A stretch of DNA of 64,000 nt from Variovorax paradoxus. GTDB lineage: Bacteria; Pseudomonadota; Gammaproteobacteria; Burkholderiales; Burkholderiaceae_C. Below, one piece after another: positions 56,576 to 64,000 of this stretch; the stretch's first letter is position 1, and each line of letters begins with the position of its first letter. Made by a program: the position numbers and the translations under genes. The notes below the pieces were generated by a model. The model ran no database searches. It was given only the letters and a program-made list of their open reading frames with translations, and had not been told where the DNA came from. The DNA is taken from assembly GCF_024734665.1 (NCBI RefSeq), contig NZ_CP102931.1, positions 432,001 to 496,000 on the forward strand, in the 5' to 3' direction.

Positions 56576-57372
56576 GGGAGCGCCTCCTCGAGTTCGGGCT
56601 CCTCGGCGCGCCCGAGGTACGCGCGCACCACTTCCTCGTTGCGCACGAGTTCGTCGGGACGGCAGTCGGCGACGATGCGCCCCCGGTCCAGCACGACGCA
56701 GCGCGTGCAGACCTCGCGGATGAACTGCATGTCGTGCTCGACGATCAGCATCGTCATGCCCTGGGCATTGAGGGCCTGCAAGGCGAGCACGATGTCGCGC
56801 CGCAGGTTGGGGTGCACGCCCGCCGTCGGTTCGTCGAGGATCAGCAGCCGGGGCTGCGCCATCAGCGCGCACACGATGCCAAGCAGCTTCTTCTGCCCGC
56901 CGGACAGCGCGGCCGCCGGCAGGTCGCGCACGGGGGCCAGCAGCAGCTGGTCGAGCAACTCCCCGGCTTTCTTCAGCGCGGCCTGCTCGGTGCGGCGCGC
57001 CGCTGCGCTGCGCGTCAGCGTGGCCCAGATGCCGTGGTGCGCGGTGGCGGCCGCAACGGCCACTTCGAGCACCGACATCTTGCGCGGCATCGACGGTAGC
57101 TGAAAGGTGCGCCCGATGCCCGCCGCGACCACGCGGTGAACCGGCAGCCCGTCGATGCGATTGCCGGCCAGGCGGATCGCACCCCGGTCGATCGTCTCGA
57201 AGCCGTTGATGGTGTTGAGCAGCGTGCTCTTGCCCGACCCGTTGGGTCCGAGCAGGCCGACGATTTCGCCGGATGCGACGTTGAAGCTCACGTCCTGCAG
57301 CACGTGATTGCCGCTGAAGGCCTTGGCGACGGCCTTCACGTCGAGCAAAGCGGAATTGGATGCAGTGCTCAT
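56572..57372 (-). CDS. livG: Branched-chain-type ABC importer ATPase (LivG)
   Basis: A 266-residue ATPase. Walker A is GPNGSGKSTLLNTI. The signature is the variant LSGGQKKLLGIVCALM, and Walker B is LLILDEPTAGVHP. LivG proteins have the longer loop IGRTFQLPSMPRKMSVLEVA, as seen. The start overlaps the LivM-type stop by 4 bp. Confidence 0.92.
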   Translation of the reverse strand: MSTASNSALLDVKAVAKAFSGNHVLQDVSFNVASGEIVGLLGPNGSGKSTLLNTINGFETIDRGAIRLAGNRIDGLPVHRVVAAGIGRTFQLPSMPRKMSVLEVAVAAATAHHGIWATLTRSAAARRTEQAALKKAGELLDQLLLAPVRDLPAAALSGGQKKLLGIVCALMAQPRLLILDEPTAGVHPNLRRDIVLALQALNAQGMTMLIVEHDMQFIREVCTRCVVLDRGRIVADCRPDELVRNEEVVRAYLGRAEEPELEEALP

Positions 57373-58256
57373 GGCATCTTCCGGATCTTTTCCGGCACCA
57401 GCCCCTCGCTGCGCCACATCAGGCAGGCCAGCAGGATGAGCCCGATGAGGCCCAGGCGCAGCGCGCCGGCCTGGTCCGAGCCGAAGCCCAGCACCTGCCT
57501 GGCGAAGGGCGCCAGCACGTTCGCCGCCTGGACCAACAGCACGCCGATGAGCACTCCGGCTGTGCTGCCGACGCCGCCGATCATCAGCATGGTCCACAGC
57601 AGGAAGGTCTCCGCGGGGAGCATGTAGTCGGGGCTCACGAAGCTCATGTAGTGGGCATAGAGCGAGCCTCCGAGCGCCGTGATGGCGGCGCCGGCCATGA
57701 GGGTGCGCGACTTGAGCGAGCGCAGGTCGTAGCCCATGCAGGCCGCGAGTTGCGGCTCCTCCCGCATGAGCCGCAAGGCACGGCCGAACCGGCCATTGCC
57801 CAGCCGACGGCACAAGAGGGCGCACACCGTGACAACGATCGCGACCAGTCCGAGGAAAGCCAGTCCGCTCCATGGCCTGCCCAGGCCGTCGAAGAGCGAG
57901 GGAATGGCGCTGATGCCGTTGGCGCCGCCCGTGAGCCAGTCCTCGTTGGTCGCCGCGGTGCGCAGGATCTCGGCGATCGCCAGCGTGGCGATGCCCCAGT
58001 AGTCGCTGGCCAGCTTGTTGCCGATGCGCGCGATGCACCAGCCCAGCGCCATGGCCGCGAGCACGCCGAGGGCGGCCCCTGCCAGCGGCGGCCATCCGAG
58101 CGAGAAGGCGATGCCCGTTGCGTAAGCGCCCAGTCCGGCGAAGGCGATCTGGCCGAAGTTCATGAGGCCCGCATAGCCCGCCTGCAGATTCAGGCCCAGC
58201 GCCATGAGCGCGTAGATGCCCGCGACGGTCAGCGAGAAGACGAGAAAGTCAAACAC
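57369..58256 (-). CDS. livM: Branched-chain-type ABC importer permease (LivM)
   Basis: A 295-residue permease with about eight to nine helices. The opening LMALGLNLQAGYAGLMNFGQ and the loop LAIAEILRTAATNEDWLTGG are LivM features. It overlaps the LivH-type gene by 8 bp. Confidence 0.92.
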   Translation of the reverse strand: MFDFLVFSLTVAGIYALMALGLNLQAGYAGLMNFGQIAFAGLGAYATGIAFSLGWPPLAGAALGVLAAMALGWCIARIGNKLASDYWGIATLAIAEILRTAATNEDWLTGGANGISAIPSLFDGLGRPWSGLAFLGLVAIVVTVCALLCRRLGNGRFGRALRLMREEPQLAACMGYDLRSLKSRTLMAGAAITALGGSLYAHYMSFVSPDYMLPAETFLLWTMLMIGGVGSTAGVLIGVLLVQAANVLAPFARQVLGFGSDQAGALRLGLIGLILLACLMWRSEGLVPEKIRKMP

Positions 58257-59142
58257 GGCGCACCTCGCGGTCGAACAGCCCGTAGGGCTTGAACAGCAGC
58301 GCCAGCAGCAGGATGAGGAAGGAGGCTGCGTTGATGTAGGTCACAGGCAGAAACTTCATGTCCACGCCGAAGAGAAAGCCGAAGTTGAGATTGGTGACGG
58401 CGGTCTCGGTCACCGCGATGAGCAGCGCGCCTGCAATGGCGCCCATCGGGTTGCCCAGGCCGCCCAGGATGGCCGCGGCGAAGACCGGCAGCAGCAGATC
58501 GTTGCCCAGGTTGATGTGAGCCCCCGTCGACAGCGACAGCATGCTGCCCCCCAGGCCCGCCACCATGCCGCTCGTGAAGCTCACGAGAAAGGTGATGCGC
58601 TCCGCGTTCAGCCCCGATGCATTGGCCAGTGCGGCGTTGTTGGTGAGCGCGCGCATGGCGCGGCCCAGCCGGGTGTAGAACAGCAGCAGCGTCACCAGCA
58701 CCAGCAGCACCACCGTCGTGCAGACGAAGTAGAACTGCGTGTACGAGATGTGGGCGCCGGCGATGGTCAGCGGTGCCGTATGGCCGAGCTTGAACATGCG
58801 CGGAAACGAACCCGCCAGGCCCTGCATCAACGCGATGGCGAGCATGGAAACCGCCAGCGAGCCGACCATGGAAATGGACGGTCCCGCCCGCAGCAGCCGG
58901 CGGAAGACCAGCAGGTGCAGGCCCAGCGCCAGAATGCCCGTGACCACGCTGGCGATCAGCAGCGAGCCGATCAGCGGCGCGCCCGCGGCATGCAGCGCAT
59001 AGCTCGCGTAGGCCCCGAACATCGCGTACTGCACGTGGGCGATGTTCGGGAACTTGACCAGCCCGTAGAGCATGCTCAATCCGAGCGTGACCAGTGCGAG
59101 GTCCGCTGTGCGCAGGAGGGCGTCGATCAGGAACTGGAACAT
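58249..59142 (-). CDS. livH: Branched-chain-type ABC importer permease (LivH)
   Basis: A 297-residue permease. LGLSMLYGLVKFPNIAHVQY near the N-terminus and LGGLGNPMGAIAGALLIAVTE near the C-terminus are typical of LivH. It lies 30 bp after the binding-protein gene. Confidence 0.92.
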   Translation of the reverse strand: MFQFLIDALLRTADLALVTLGLSMLYGLVKFPNIAHVQYAMFGAYASYALHAAGAPLIGSLLIASVVTGILALGLHLLVFRRLLRAGPSISMVGSLAVSMLAIALMQGLAGSFPRMFKLGHTAPLTIAGAHISYTQFYFVCTTVVLLVLVTLLLFYTRLGRAMRALTNNAALANASGLNAERITFLVSFTSGMVAGLGGSMLSLSTGAHINLGNDLLLPVFAAAILGGLGNPMGAIAGALLIAVTETAVTNLNFGFLFGVDMKFLPVTYINAASFLILLLALLFKPYGLFDREVRRV

Positions 59143-59172
59143 GTCAGCAGCCTTGTGCGGTGTGCGGCTTGA

Positions 59173-60282
59173 TCAGCGCTGCGCGATCTTTCCGTTTTCG
59201 TACTTGAGCCGGTCGTAGGGCGGGTTGAGCCGCTGCCGGTTGGCATCGAAGCTGATGACGCCGGTGACGCCGGCGTACGACTGCCCGATCTCCTTGAGGG
59301 CTGCCTGGATGGCGGCCGCATCGACCGACTTGGCCTTCTCCATCGCGGCCGCGGTCATCAGCACGGCGTCGTAGCCATAGCCTGTGTAGGCGGTCTTGAA
59401 GCCTTCCTTGTATTTCGCCGCGAAGGCTTCGGCATAGGCCTTGCCCGCCGGGCCCTGCACCGAGCCGAGCTCCATGCCGAGTTGCCCGTTCGCGATCTCG
59501 GGCGGCGTGTCCGACACGCACATGCTCAGGAGAATGGCATACCAGGGCGTCTTGCGCAGGCCCAGGTCGTGCGCTTCGCGGTTGATCACCGCGGCTTCCT
59601 GGCCGTAGGCGGTGTAGACGAAGGCGTCCGGGCTGCTGCGCGACATCTGTTCGAGCTCGCGGCGATAGGTGGACTGCCCCGCGGCATAGAGAACCTCGGT
59701 GACGACCTTGCCGCCCAGCTTCTCGAAGGCCTCCTTGTAGCCCTGCAGCACGCCCTGGCCGTAGGCATTGTTGGGCGCGATCACGGCAACCTTTCGGTAG
59801 CCCAGCGCATAGGTGTCGGAGGCCGAGAAGCTGTTGGCGTAGTTCTCCAGCCCGAGCAGCCCGAACGAGGTGGGACCGAGGTCCTTCAGCTTGATGCTGC
59901 TGCTGTTGATGTTGAGGTGCGTGACGCCTTCCTTGACCAGGTACTGCCCCACGGGCAGCGTGATGCTCGAGGAGTATTCGCCCATCACCACGGGCACCTT
60001 GTCCACACCGACCAGCTTGCGCGCCGCGTTGAGCGCCGTCGTCGCGTTGCCGCCCGAGTCCTCGACGAGCACGTTGAACTTCTTGCCGAGCACGCCGCCC
60101 TTGGCATTCACCTGGTCGACGCCCAGCATGATGCCGCGGCGCACGTCCTCGCCGATGGTGGCGCTCGCACCCGTGAGGGAGAGCACCGCGCCGACGTTGA
60201 CCGTGCCCTGGGCCAGGGCTGCGGAAGAGCCGGCCCCGAGCAGCAGCGCGGCGAGAAGACTGGACGAAAACTGTTTGATCAC
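59173..60282 (-). CDS. livK: Branched-chain-type ABC importer binding protein (LivK)
   Basis: A 369-residue periplasmic binding protein. The start is GTG at 60282, because GGAG lies 6 bp before it and the signal peptide then opens properly (MIKQFSSSLLAALLLGAGSS, ending at ALAQ). The mature start GTVNVGAVLSLTGASATIGE is typical. The ligand is probably the amino acid handled by the operon's DadA and racemase. Confidence 0.9.
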   Translation of the reverse strand: MIKQFSSSLLAALLLGAGSSAALAQGTVNVGAVLSLTGASATIGEDVRRGIMLGVDQVNAKGGVLGKKFNVLVEDSGGNATTALNAARKLVGVDKVPVVMGEYSSSITLPVGQYLVKEGVTHLNINSSSIKLKDLGPTSFGLLGLENYANSFSASDTYALGYRKVAVIAPNNAYGQGVLQGYKEAFEKLGGKVVTEVLYAAGQSTYRRELEQMSRSSPDAFVYTAYGQEAAVINREAHDLGLRKTPWYAILLSMCVSDTPPEIANGQLGMELGSVQGPAGKAYAEAFAAKYKEGFKTAYTGYGYDAVLMTAAAMEKAKSVDAAAIQAALKEIGQSYAGVTGVISFDANRQRLNPPYDRLKYENGKIAQR

Positions 60283-60336
60283 GGCGTACTCCAGGTTTTG
60301 AAAAGAATCGGAAAAGGGCGCGATGGCGCGGGCCAC

Positions 60337-61050
60337 CTACACGTGCCCTGCATACAGCCGCACCACGCTGCGCTGGATGAACTGGACGATGTCTTCCATG
60401 CGGTGCGCCACGTGGCCGCTGATGACGTCGCGGCACAGCGGCGCGTCGCGCAGCAGCAGGGCATCGAGCAGCGCCAGGTGTTCTTCTTCCATGGCCTTGC
60501 TCTTGCCTTCGAGATCGCTCCAGCGGAAGTAGTGGATGCGGGCGTTGACGGCCTGCAGCGACTTCGCGATCTCCCGGTTGCCGGAGAGCCGGGCAATCGA
60601 CAGGTGAAACTGCTCGTCCGCTTCCAGCAACTGGTAGGTGGACATCGCGGCCGTGTGCTGCATCACGTCGATCCATGCGTCGCGCGCCTGAACGATGTCG
60701 TCATGCGTCGCGCGCTGCAGCGCCAGATTGACCGACGCCAGCTCGATGGCCCCGCGCAGCTCGTAGAGGTCGAAGACCTCCTGCCGTTCGAGTTGCCGTC
60801 CGTAGAAGCCGCGGTTGGGCACCAGCGTGAGCATGTTCTCGGCCACCAGGCGGTGCAGTGCCTCGCGCAGGGGCGTGCGGCTCACGTCCAGCTCCTCCGC
60901 CAGTTCGCCTTCGTTCACGCGTTCGCCGGGCTTGATCCGGTAGACGATGACCATCTCCTTCAGGCGCTTGTGAACGTCGTTGACGGTCATGCCGGCGCGG
61001 CGCAAGGTGCGCGGCAGGGTGCTCAGGACGGCTTCGGATCTGCGATTCAT
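60337..61050 (-). CDS. GntR family regulator (FadR subfamily)
   Basis: A 237-residue regulator. The winged helix has VNEGELAEELDVSRTPLREALHRL (split at usual positions: residues about 40-65). The C-terminal FCD domain carries the metal-binding histidines (EQFHLSIARLSGN and SGHVAHRMEDI). It lies inside the operon between the racemase-type gene and livK and probably regulates it. Confidence 0.92.
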   Translation of the reverse strand: MNRRSEAVLSTLPRTLRRAGMTVNDVHKRLKEMVIVYRIKPGERVNEGELAEELDVSRTPLREALHRLVAENMLTLVPNRGFYGRQLERQEVFDLYELRGAIELASVNLALQRATHDDIVQARDAWIDVMQHTAAMSTYQLLEADEQFHLSIARLSGNREIAKSLQAVNARIHYFRWSDLEGKSKAMEEEHLALLDALLLRDAPLCRDVISGHVAHRMEDIVQFIQRSVVRLYAGHV

Positions 61051-61069
61051 GGCACGTAAGAATGAGAAG

Positions 61070-61846
61070 TCAGACTTCGAACAGGCGTCCGAAGCGGGGA
61101 AGGGAATCGCGCACTCCGGCCAGGCGCAGCGCGTGCCATGCCATGGCGCAGTTGCTCGAGACCACGGGCTTGCCGAGCTCTTCCTCGACCTCGCGTGTCA
61201 GGTTGGCCATGCGCAGGCTGGTGCAGGCGACGAACACCGCATCCACGTCAGACTCGGCGCCGGCCGCAAGAATCGCCGCGCGCAGCGATGCGCGGTCGAT
61301 GCGCGCCACCTCGCTGTCGTTGGCATGGTTGAAGGTCGCGATGCGCGGCACCTCGATGCCACCGGCCTCGATGTGCTGCTTGAACACCTCGTTGATCGAA
61401 TGCACGTAGGGCGTGATCAGCGCGGTCCTGCGCACGCCCAGCGCATGAAGGCCGGCCATGGCGGCAGTGATCGGCGTGGTGCAGGCCACGCCCGGGCGTG
61501 CGTCGCGAATCTGTGCGAACACCTTGTCCTCGCCGATCACGATCGAGCCCGAGGTGCAGCCGAAGGCGACCACGTCGAGCTCCACGTCGGGCACGATGAG
61601 CCGCGTGGCCGGCGTGATGTGCGCCTCCATCCGCGCGAGCGAGGCCAGGCCGATGTCGGCCGGGCTCGGCAGGCGTGCCTCGAAGTACGCCACGCCGGGC
61701 AGCTGCATGATCTGGCGCCACTCGTGCTCGATGGTCTGGTCGGTCTCCAGCACCACCAGGCCGATGGCGGCTCGCGCCATCACGCCTTCGTCCATTTCGA
61801 ACGGCAGGATCGTGTAGTTCTCGCCCAGGGTCGCTGTGTGGTTCAT
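61070..61846 (-). CDS. Asp/Glu racemase-superfamily protein (maleate isomerase / arylmalonate decarboxylase-like)
   Basis: A 258-residue protein. It has the two catalytic cysteines of the superfamily in VVAFGCTSGSIVIGED and AVFVACTSLRMANLT. The layout resembles maleate cis-trans isomerase or arylmalonate decarboxylase more than ordinary glutamate racemase. The start overlaps the dadA stop (ATGA). With DadA in the operon, racemisation of an amino acid is the likely role. Confidence 0.85.
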   Translation of the reverse strand: MNHTATLGENYTILPFEMDEGVMARAAIGLVVLETDQTIEHEWRQIMQLPGVAYFEARLPSPADIGLASLARMEAHITPATRLIVPDVELDVVAFGCTSGSIVIGEDKVFAQIRDARPGVACTTPITAAMAGLHALGVRRTALITPYVHSINEVFKQHIEAGGIEVPRIATFNHANDSEVARIDRASLRAAILAAGAESDVDAVFVACTSLRMANLTREVEEELGKPVVSSNCAMAWHALRLAGVRDSLPRFGRLFEV

Positions 61847-63087
61847 CGCAAGGTCATTCCCGTGATGTCGATGGCCGGCGTGCGGCCGTTCATGATGTCG
61901 GTCACGATCTGTGCCGTGCCGCAGGCCATGGTCCAGCCCATGTGGCCGTGGCCGGTGTTGAGGTACAGGTTGTCGTGCCGGCTCTTGCCCAGGATGGGCG
62001 TGCCCTCGGGGGTCATCGGACGCAGGCCGGCCCAGAAGTCGGGCTTGTCGTAGTCCGCGCCATCGGGGAACAGCTGCCGGGCCGCGCGCAGCATCGGGCC
62101 GAAGTCCGCCGGTGCATGCCGCGTGTCGTAGCCGCTGAATTCCGCCGTGGCGGTGAAGCGCAGGCGGTCGCCGAAACGGGCCCAGGCCACGAGGTTGTTC
62201 TCGTCGACGCCGGCCAGCGAAGGGGGGCGGTGCCGCGTGTCGGTCGGGAAGGTGACCGAGTAGCCCTTGACCGGGTAGATCGGCAGCCGGTAGCCGAGCG
62301 GGCGCGCGGCAATGGGCGAGTAGCTGCCCATGGCCAGCACGTAGTCGTCGGCGGCAATGGCGCCCTGGTTGGTGTGCACGGCGCGGATGCGGCTGGCATC
62401 GGCCTCGATGCGCTGGATGTTCGCATCCATCACGAAGGTCACGCCCGCAGCGCGGCAGCGTTCGGTGAGGGCCCGCGTGAACATGCGCGCATCGCCGCTC
62501 TCGTCGCTCGGGCAATAGATGGCGCCGGCAATGTGTGGGCGCGCGTCTGCGAGCGCGGGTTCCTGCGCCACCACGCCGTCGCCGTCCAGCAGCTCCAGCC
62601 GCATGCCGCCGTCGGCCAGGATCTGCATGTTCGCCTTGCCGCGTGCGAACGAGGCTTCGTCGCGGTACAGGTACAGCGCGCCGCGGCTGATGCGTTCGTA
62701 CGCCAGGTCCTGCGCGGTCGTCAGCTGCTGCAGCAGACTCTGCGAGTAGCGGCACAGCACCAGCTTGCGGCTGGTGTTGAGGCGCGAGCGCTCGGCCGTG
62801 CAGTTCTGCATGAACTTCCACAGCCACGTCCACATGCGCGGATCGGGGTTGAGCTTCAGGCGCAGCGCCTGGCTGTCGTCGCGCAGCGAGCGCCAGAGAA
62901 TGCCCGGCGCCCGTGGCGACGCCCACGTGTAGGAGTGCCCCGGTGCCACCATGCCCGCATTCGCATAGCTGGTTTCCGCGGCAGGCAGCGGTTGGCGGTC
63001 GATCACCGTCACCTGCCGCCCCTGCGCGGCAAGATACCAGGCGGTAGCAACACCCGCCACGCCGGCGCCGAGGACCACGGTATGCAT
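61843..63087 (-). CDS. dadA: D-amino acid dehydrogenase
   Basis: A 414-residue FAD enzyme. The dinucleotide motif VVLGAGVAGVATAWYLAAQG, the DadA block ETSYANAGMVAPGHSYTWAS and the C-terminal MGWTMACGTAQIVTDIMNGR are present. It oxidises D-amino acids to 2-oxo acids plus ammonia through an imine and passes electrons to the respiratory chain. The start at 63087 opens the FAD motif. Confidence 0.92.
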   Translation of the reverse strand: MHTVVLGAGVAGVATAWYLAAQGRQVTVIDRQPLPAAETSYANAGMVAPGHSYTWASPRAPGILWRSLRDDSQALRLKLNPDPRMWTWLWKFMQNCTAERSRLNTSRKLVLCRYSQSLLQQLTTAQDLAYERISRGALYLYRDEASFARGKANMQILADGGMRLELLDGDGVVAQEPALADARPHIAGAIYCPSDESGDARMFTRALTERCRAAGVTFVMDANIQRIEADASRIRAVHTNQGAIAADDYVLAMGSYSPIAARPLGYRLPIYPVKGYSVTFPTDTRHRPPSLAGVDENNLVAWARFGDRLRFTATAEFSGYDTRHAPADFGPMLRAARQLFPDGADYDKPDFWAGLRPMTPEGTPILGKSRHDNLYLNTGHGHMGWTMACGTAQIVTDIMNGRTPAIDITGMTLR

Positions 63088-63100
63088 TGCGGGTGCTCCG

Positions 63101-63448
63101 TCAGACGGCTGCGATGACGCCGATCTCGACCGTGTAGGGCGGGAAGGCCAGTGCCGATTCGACGCAGGCACGCGCAGGGGCGTGGCCTTCCGGAACCCAT
63201 GCATCCCACACCGTGTTCATCTCGGCGAAGGTCTTGTGGTCGGCAAGCCAGATCGTGGCCTGCACGATGCGCGTCTTGTCGCTGCCTGCTTCTTTCAGCA
63301 AGGCATCGATCTTGGCGACGATCTGTGCGGTCTGGCCTGCGACGTCGGCGGTGGTGTCGCCCGCCACCTGGCCTGCGAGAAAGACGAAGCCATTGGCGAT
63401 CACGGCCTGGCTCATGCGTGCGTTGGTCTGGAGTCTCTGTATGGGCAT
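63101..63448 (-). CDS. RidA family (YjgF/UK114) protein
   Basis: A 115-residue RidA-type protein. The conserved VFLAGQVAGDTTADVAGQTA and ALAFPPYTVEIGVIAAV ends are present; the Arg that binds the substrate carboxylate is in ARACVES. RidA hydrolyses enamine/imine intermediates, here probably those made by DadA. It is the first gene of the long operon. The start at 63448 is preferred over 63478. Confidence 0.88.
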   Translation of the reverse strand: MPIQRLQTNARMSQAVIANGFVFLAGQVAGDTTADVAGQTAQIVAKIDALLKEAGSDKTRIVQATIWLADHKTFAEMNTVWDAWVPEGHAPARACVESALAFPPYTVEIGVIAAV

Positions 63449-63472
63449 TGCGAGTCTGTCCTTGGATGGGAT

Positions 63473-63507
63473 GTGCAAAGTGAATTCACTTGCTTATTCA
63501 CTTGCAC
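63473..63507. promoter_or_regulatory. Long dyad upstream of ridA
   Basis: Arms GTGCAAAGTGAAT (63473-63485) and ATTCACTTGCAC (63496-63507) are complementary apart from one extra base, around a 10-bp spacer. A core GTGAATTCAC palindrome also lies at the left (63480-63489). It is 25 bp upstream of the ridA start, a candidate operator for the operon's GntR regulator. Confidence 0.6.
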
Positions 63508-63968
63508 ACAAAAACCATGCCAAATTTGCCGCGCCGGAAGTAGTGCCACCGCCTGTGGGAATCGCGTGCAGGAGGAAGCCAGCCATGCGAAACGACTCGC
63601 TGAATGGCATTACTTTTTGCGAGAGGTGACGGATCGCGATCGGGGGGCGCGCATGCACCGTCGGTCGTGCACTCGCATCCTGCGGAATGCACCAGGGGAG
63701 CACCTTTTGAGTGCTCCTGTCAGGTCAATCGCGCTGCGTCGAGCAGCATCGCGACGAGGCTTTCTTGTCTTGCGCGAGGTGCCGAGATTTTTTTCGAGGA
63801 AGTAGAGCCATGCATCGATGCGCGTCACCTGAATGCGCATTCGCTCGCTGCGACTTCGGTGTTGACACTACTTTTCAACGCGTCGATTCACGCCGTCGCA
63901 CAGGCCGGTTTTGGCATGCTTTTTGTAGGTGTGCACACATCTGAATCAACAAGTGAGTTCAACCTGCC
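63508..63968. other. Intergenic region before the epimerase gene
   Basis: About 460 bp with no convincing gene. It holds a hairpin GGAGCAC-N7-GTGCTCC (63697-63703, 63711-63717), and a TTGACA at 63862-63867. A sigma-54-like site is listed separately. Confidence 0.45.
63912..63927 (+). promoter_or_regulatory. Candidate sigma-54 promoter
   Basis: TGGCATG-N4-TTGTA matches the sigma-54 consensus TGGCACG-N4-TTGCA except for two C to T changes, with correct -24/-12 spacing. It lies 42 bp upstream of the epimerase-type start. The -12 GC is GT here, which weakens the case. Confidence 0.35.
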
Positions 63969-64000
63969 ATGATTCTGATTACCGGCGGCGCCGGCTTCAT
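63969..64000 (+). CDS. NAD-dependent sugar epimerase/dehydratase, 5' fragment
   Basis: Only the first ten codons are inside the window. They read MILITGGAGF, the opening beta strand and GxxGxxG Rossmann motif of extended SDR proteins such as UDP-glucose 4-epimerase or nucleotide-sugar dehydratases. The exact enzyme cannot be told. Confidence 0.75.
   Translation, partial: MILITGGAGF

Noticed and set aside
61847..62926. N-terminal extension of the racemase-like gene
   Set aside because: The frame is open but lies antiparallel-shifted within dadA on the same strand. The conserved protein begins at 61846 with an ATGA overlap.

Overview
The window is very GC-rich, densely packed and free of RNA genes. 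It looks like chromosomal DNA of a metabolically versatile betaproteobacterium of the Comamonadaceae, most likely Variovorax or a close relative. The reasons are two Bug/TctC-type orphan binding proteins, a Burkholderiales-type trimeric porin, CaiB/acyl-CoA dehydrogenase catabolic cassettes and the double-length UvrA. This genus call is inference from gene content, not from a marker gene.

Layout. (1) 1-15215, plus strand: end of a leucine-degradation (liu) cluster with methylglutaconyl-CoA hydratase (cut by the window edge) and the biotin-carrying subunit of methylcrotonyl-CoA carboxylase. HMG-CoA lyase lies about 8 kb further on. In between are a DUF4349 lipoprotein, a GST, ghrA and a tightly overlapped IclR - cupin - Bug - CaiB - acyl-CoA dehydrogenase operon. 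(2) 15388-19779: an MHS-family symporter with a large extra periplasmic loop, a tiny membrane protein and two paralogous orphan LivK-type binding proteins. (3) 19966-25716: a 1916-residue UvrA with four ABC modules. (4) 25759-37910: a coherent guanidino/polyamine/GABA locus. The minus-strand operon is gabT - four-gene ABC importer - guanidinobutyrase/agmatinase - gabD. It is transcribed divergently from a MocR/GabR-type regulator, which is followed by ornithine cyclodeaminase and an acetylpolyamine-deacetylase-like gene. (5) 38065-47409: a Bug protein, a self-contained Fic gene framed by CATGT palindromes, a TetR/MFS divergent pair, a porin, a HAD phosphatase and an ABC-2 exporter. (6) 47417-53825, minus strand: prfC, then a non-phosphorylative L-rhamnose pathway (Nudix-like protein, DHDPS-family aldolase, L-rhamnonate dehydratase, mutarotase, L-rhamnose 1-dehydrogenase, lactonase). 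(7) 54288-63448, minus strand: one long operon RidA - DadA - Asp/Glu-racemase-family - GntR - LivK/H/M/G/F - MFS, ending in a transposase-like HTH remnant. It looks like an uptake and oxidative deamination module for D- or racemic amino acids. (8) The window ends in the first codons of a sugar-nucleotide epimerase-type gene that may have a sigma-54 promoter.

The most noteworthy unexplained signals are: a 38-bp nested palindrome over the iclR start codon, overlapping a five-codon upstream ORF; four CATGT dyads around the Fic gene; an intergenic repeat family (a 94-bp dyad at 27325 and a half copy at 46558); a long dyad in front of the ridA-dadA operon; the extra loop in the MHS symporter; and the four-module UvrA. 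No CRISPR array, prophage, complete insertion sequence, tRNA or rRNA was seen.
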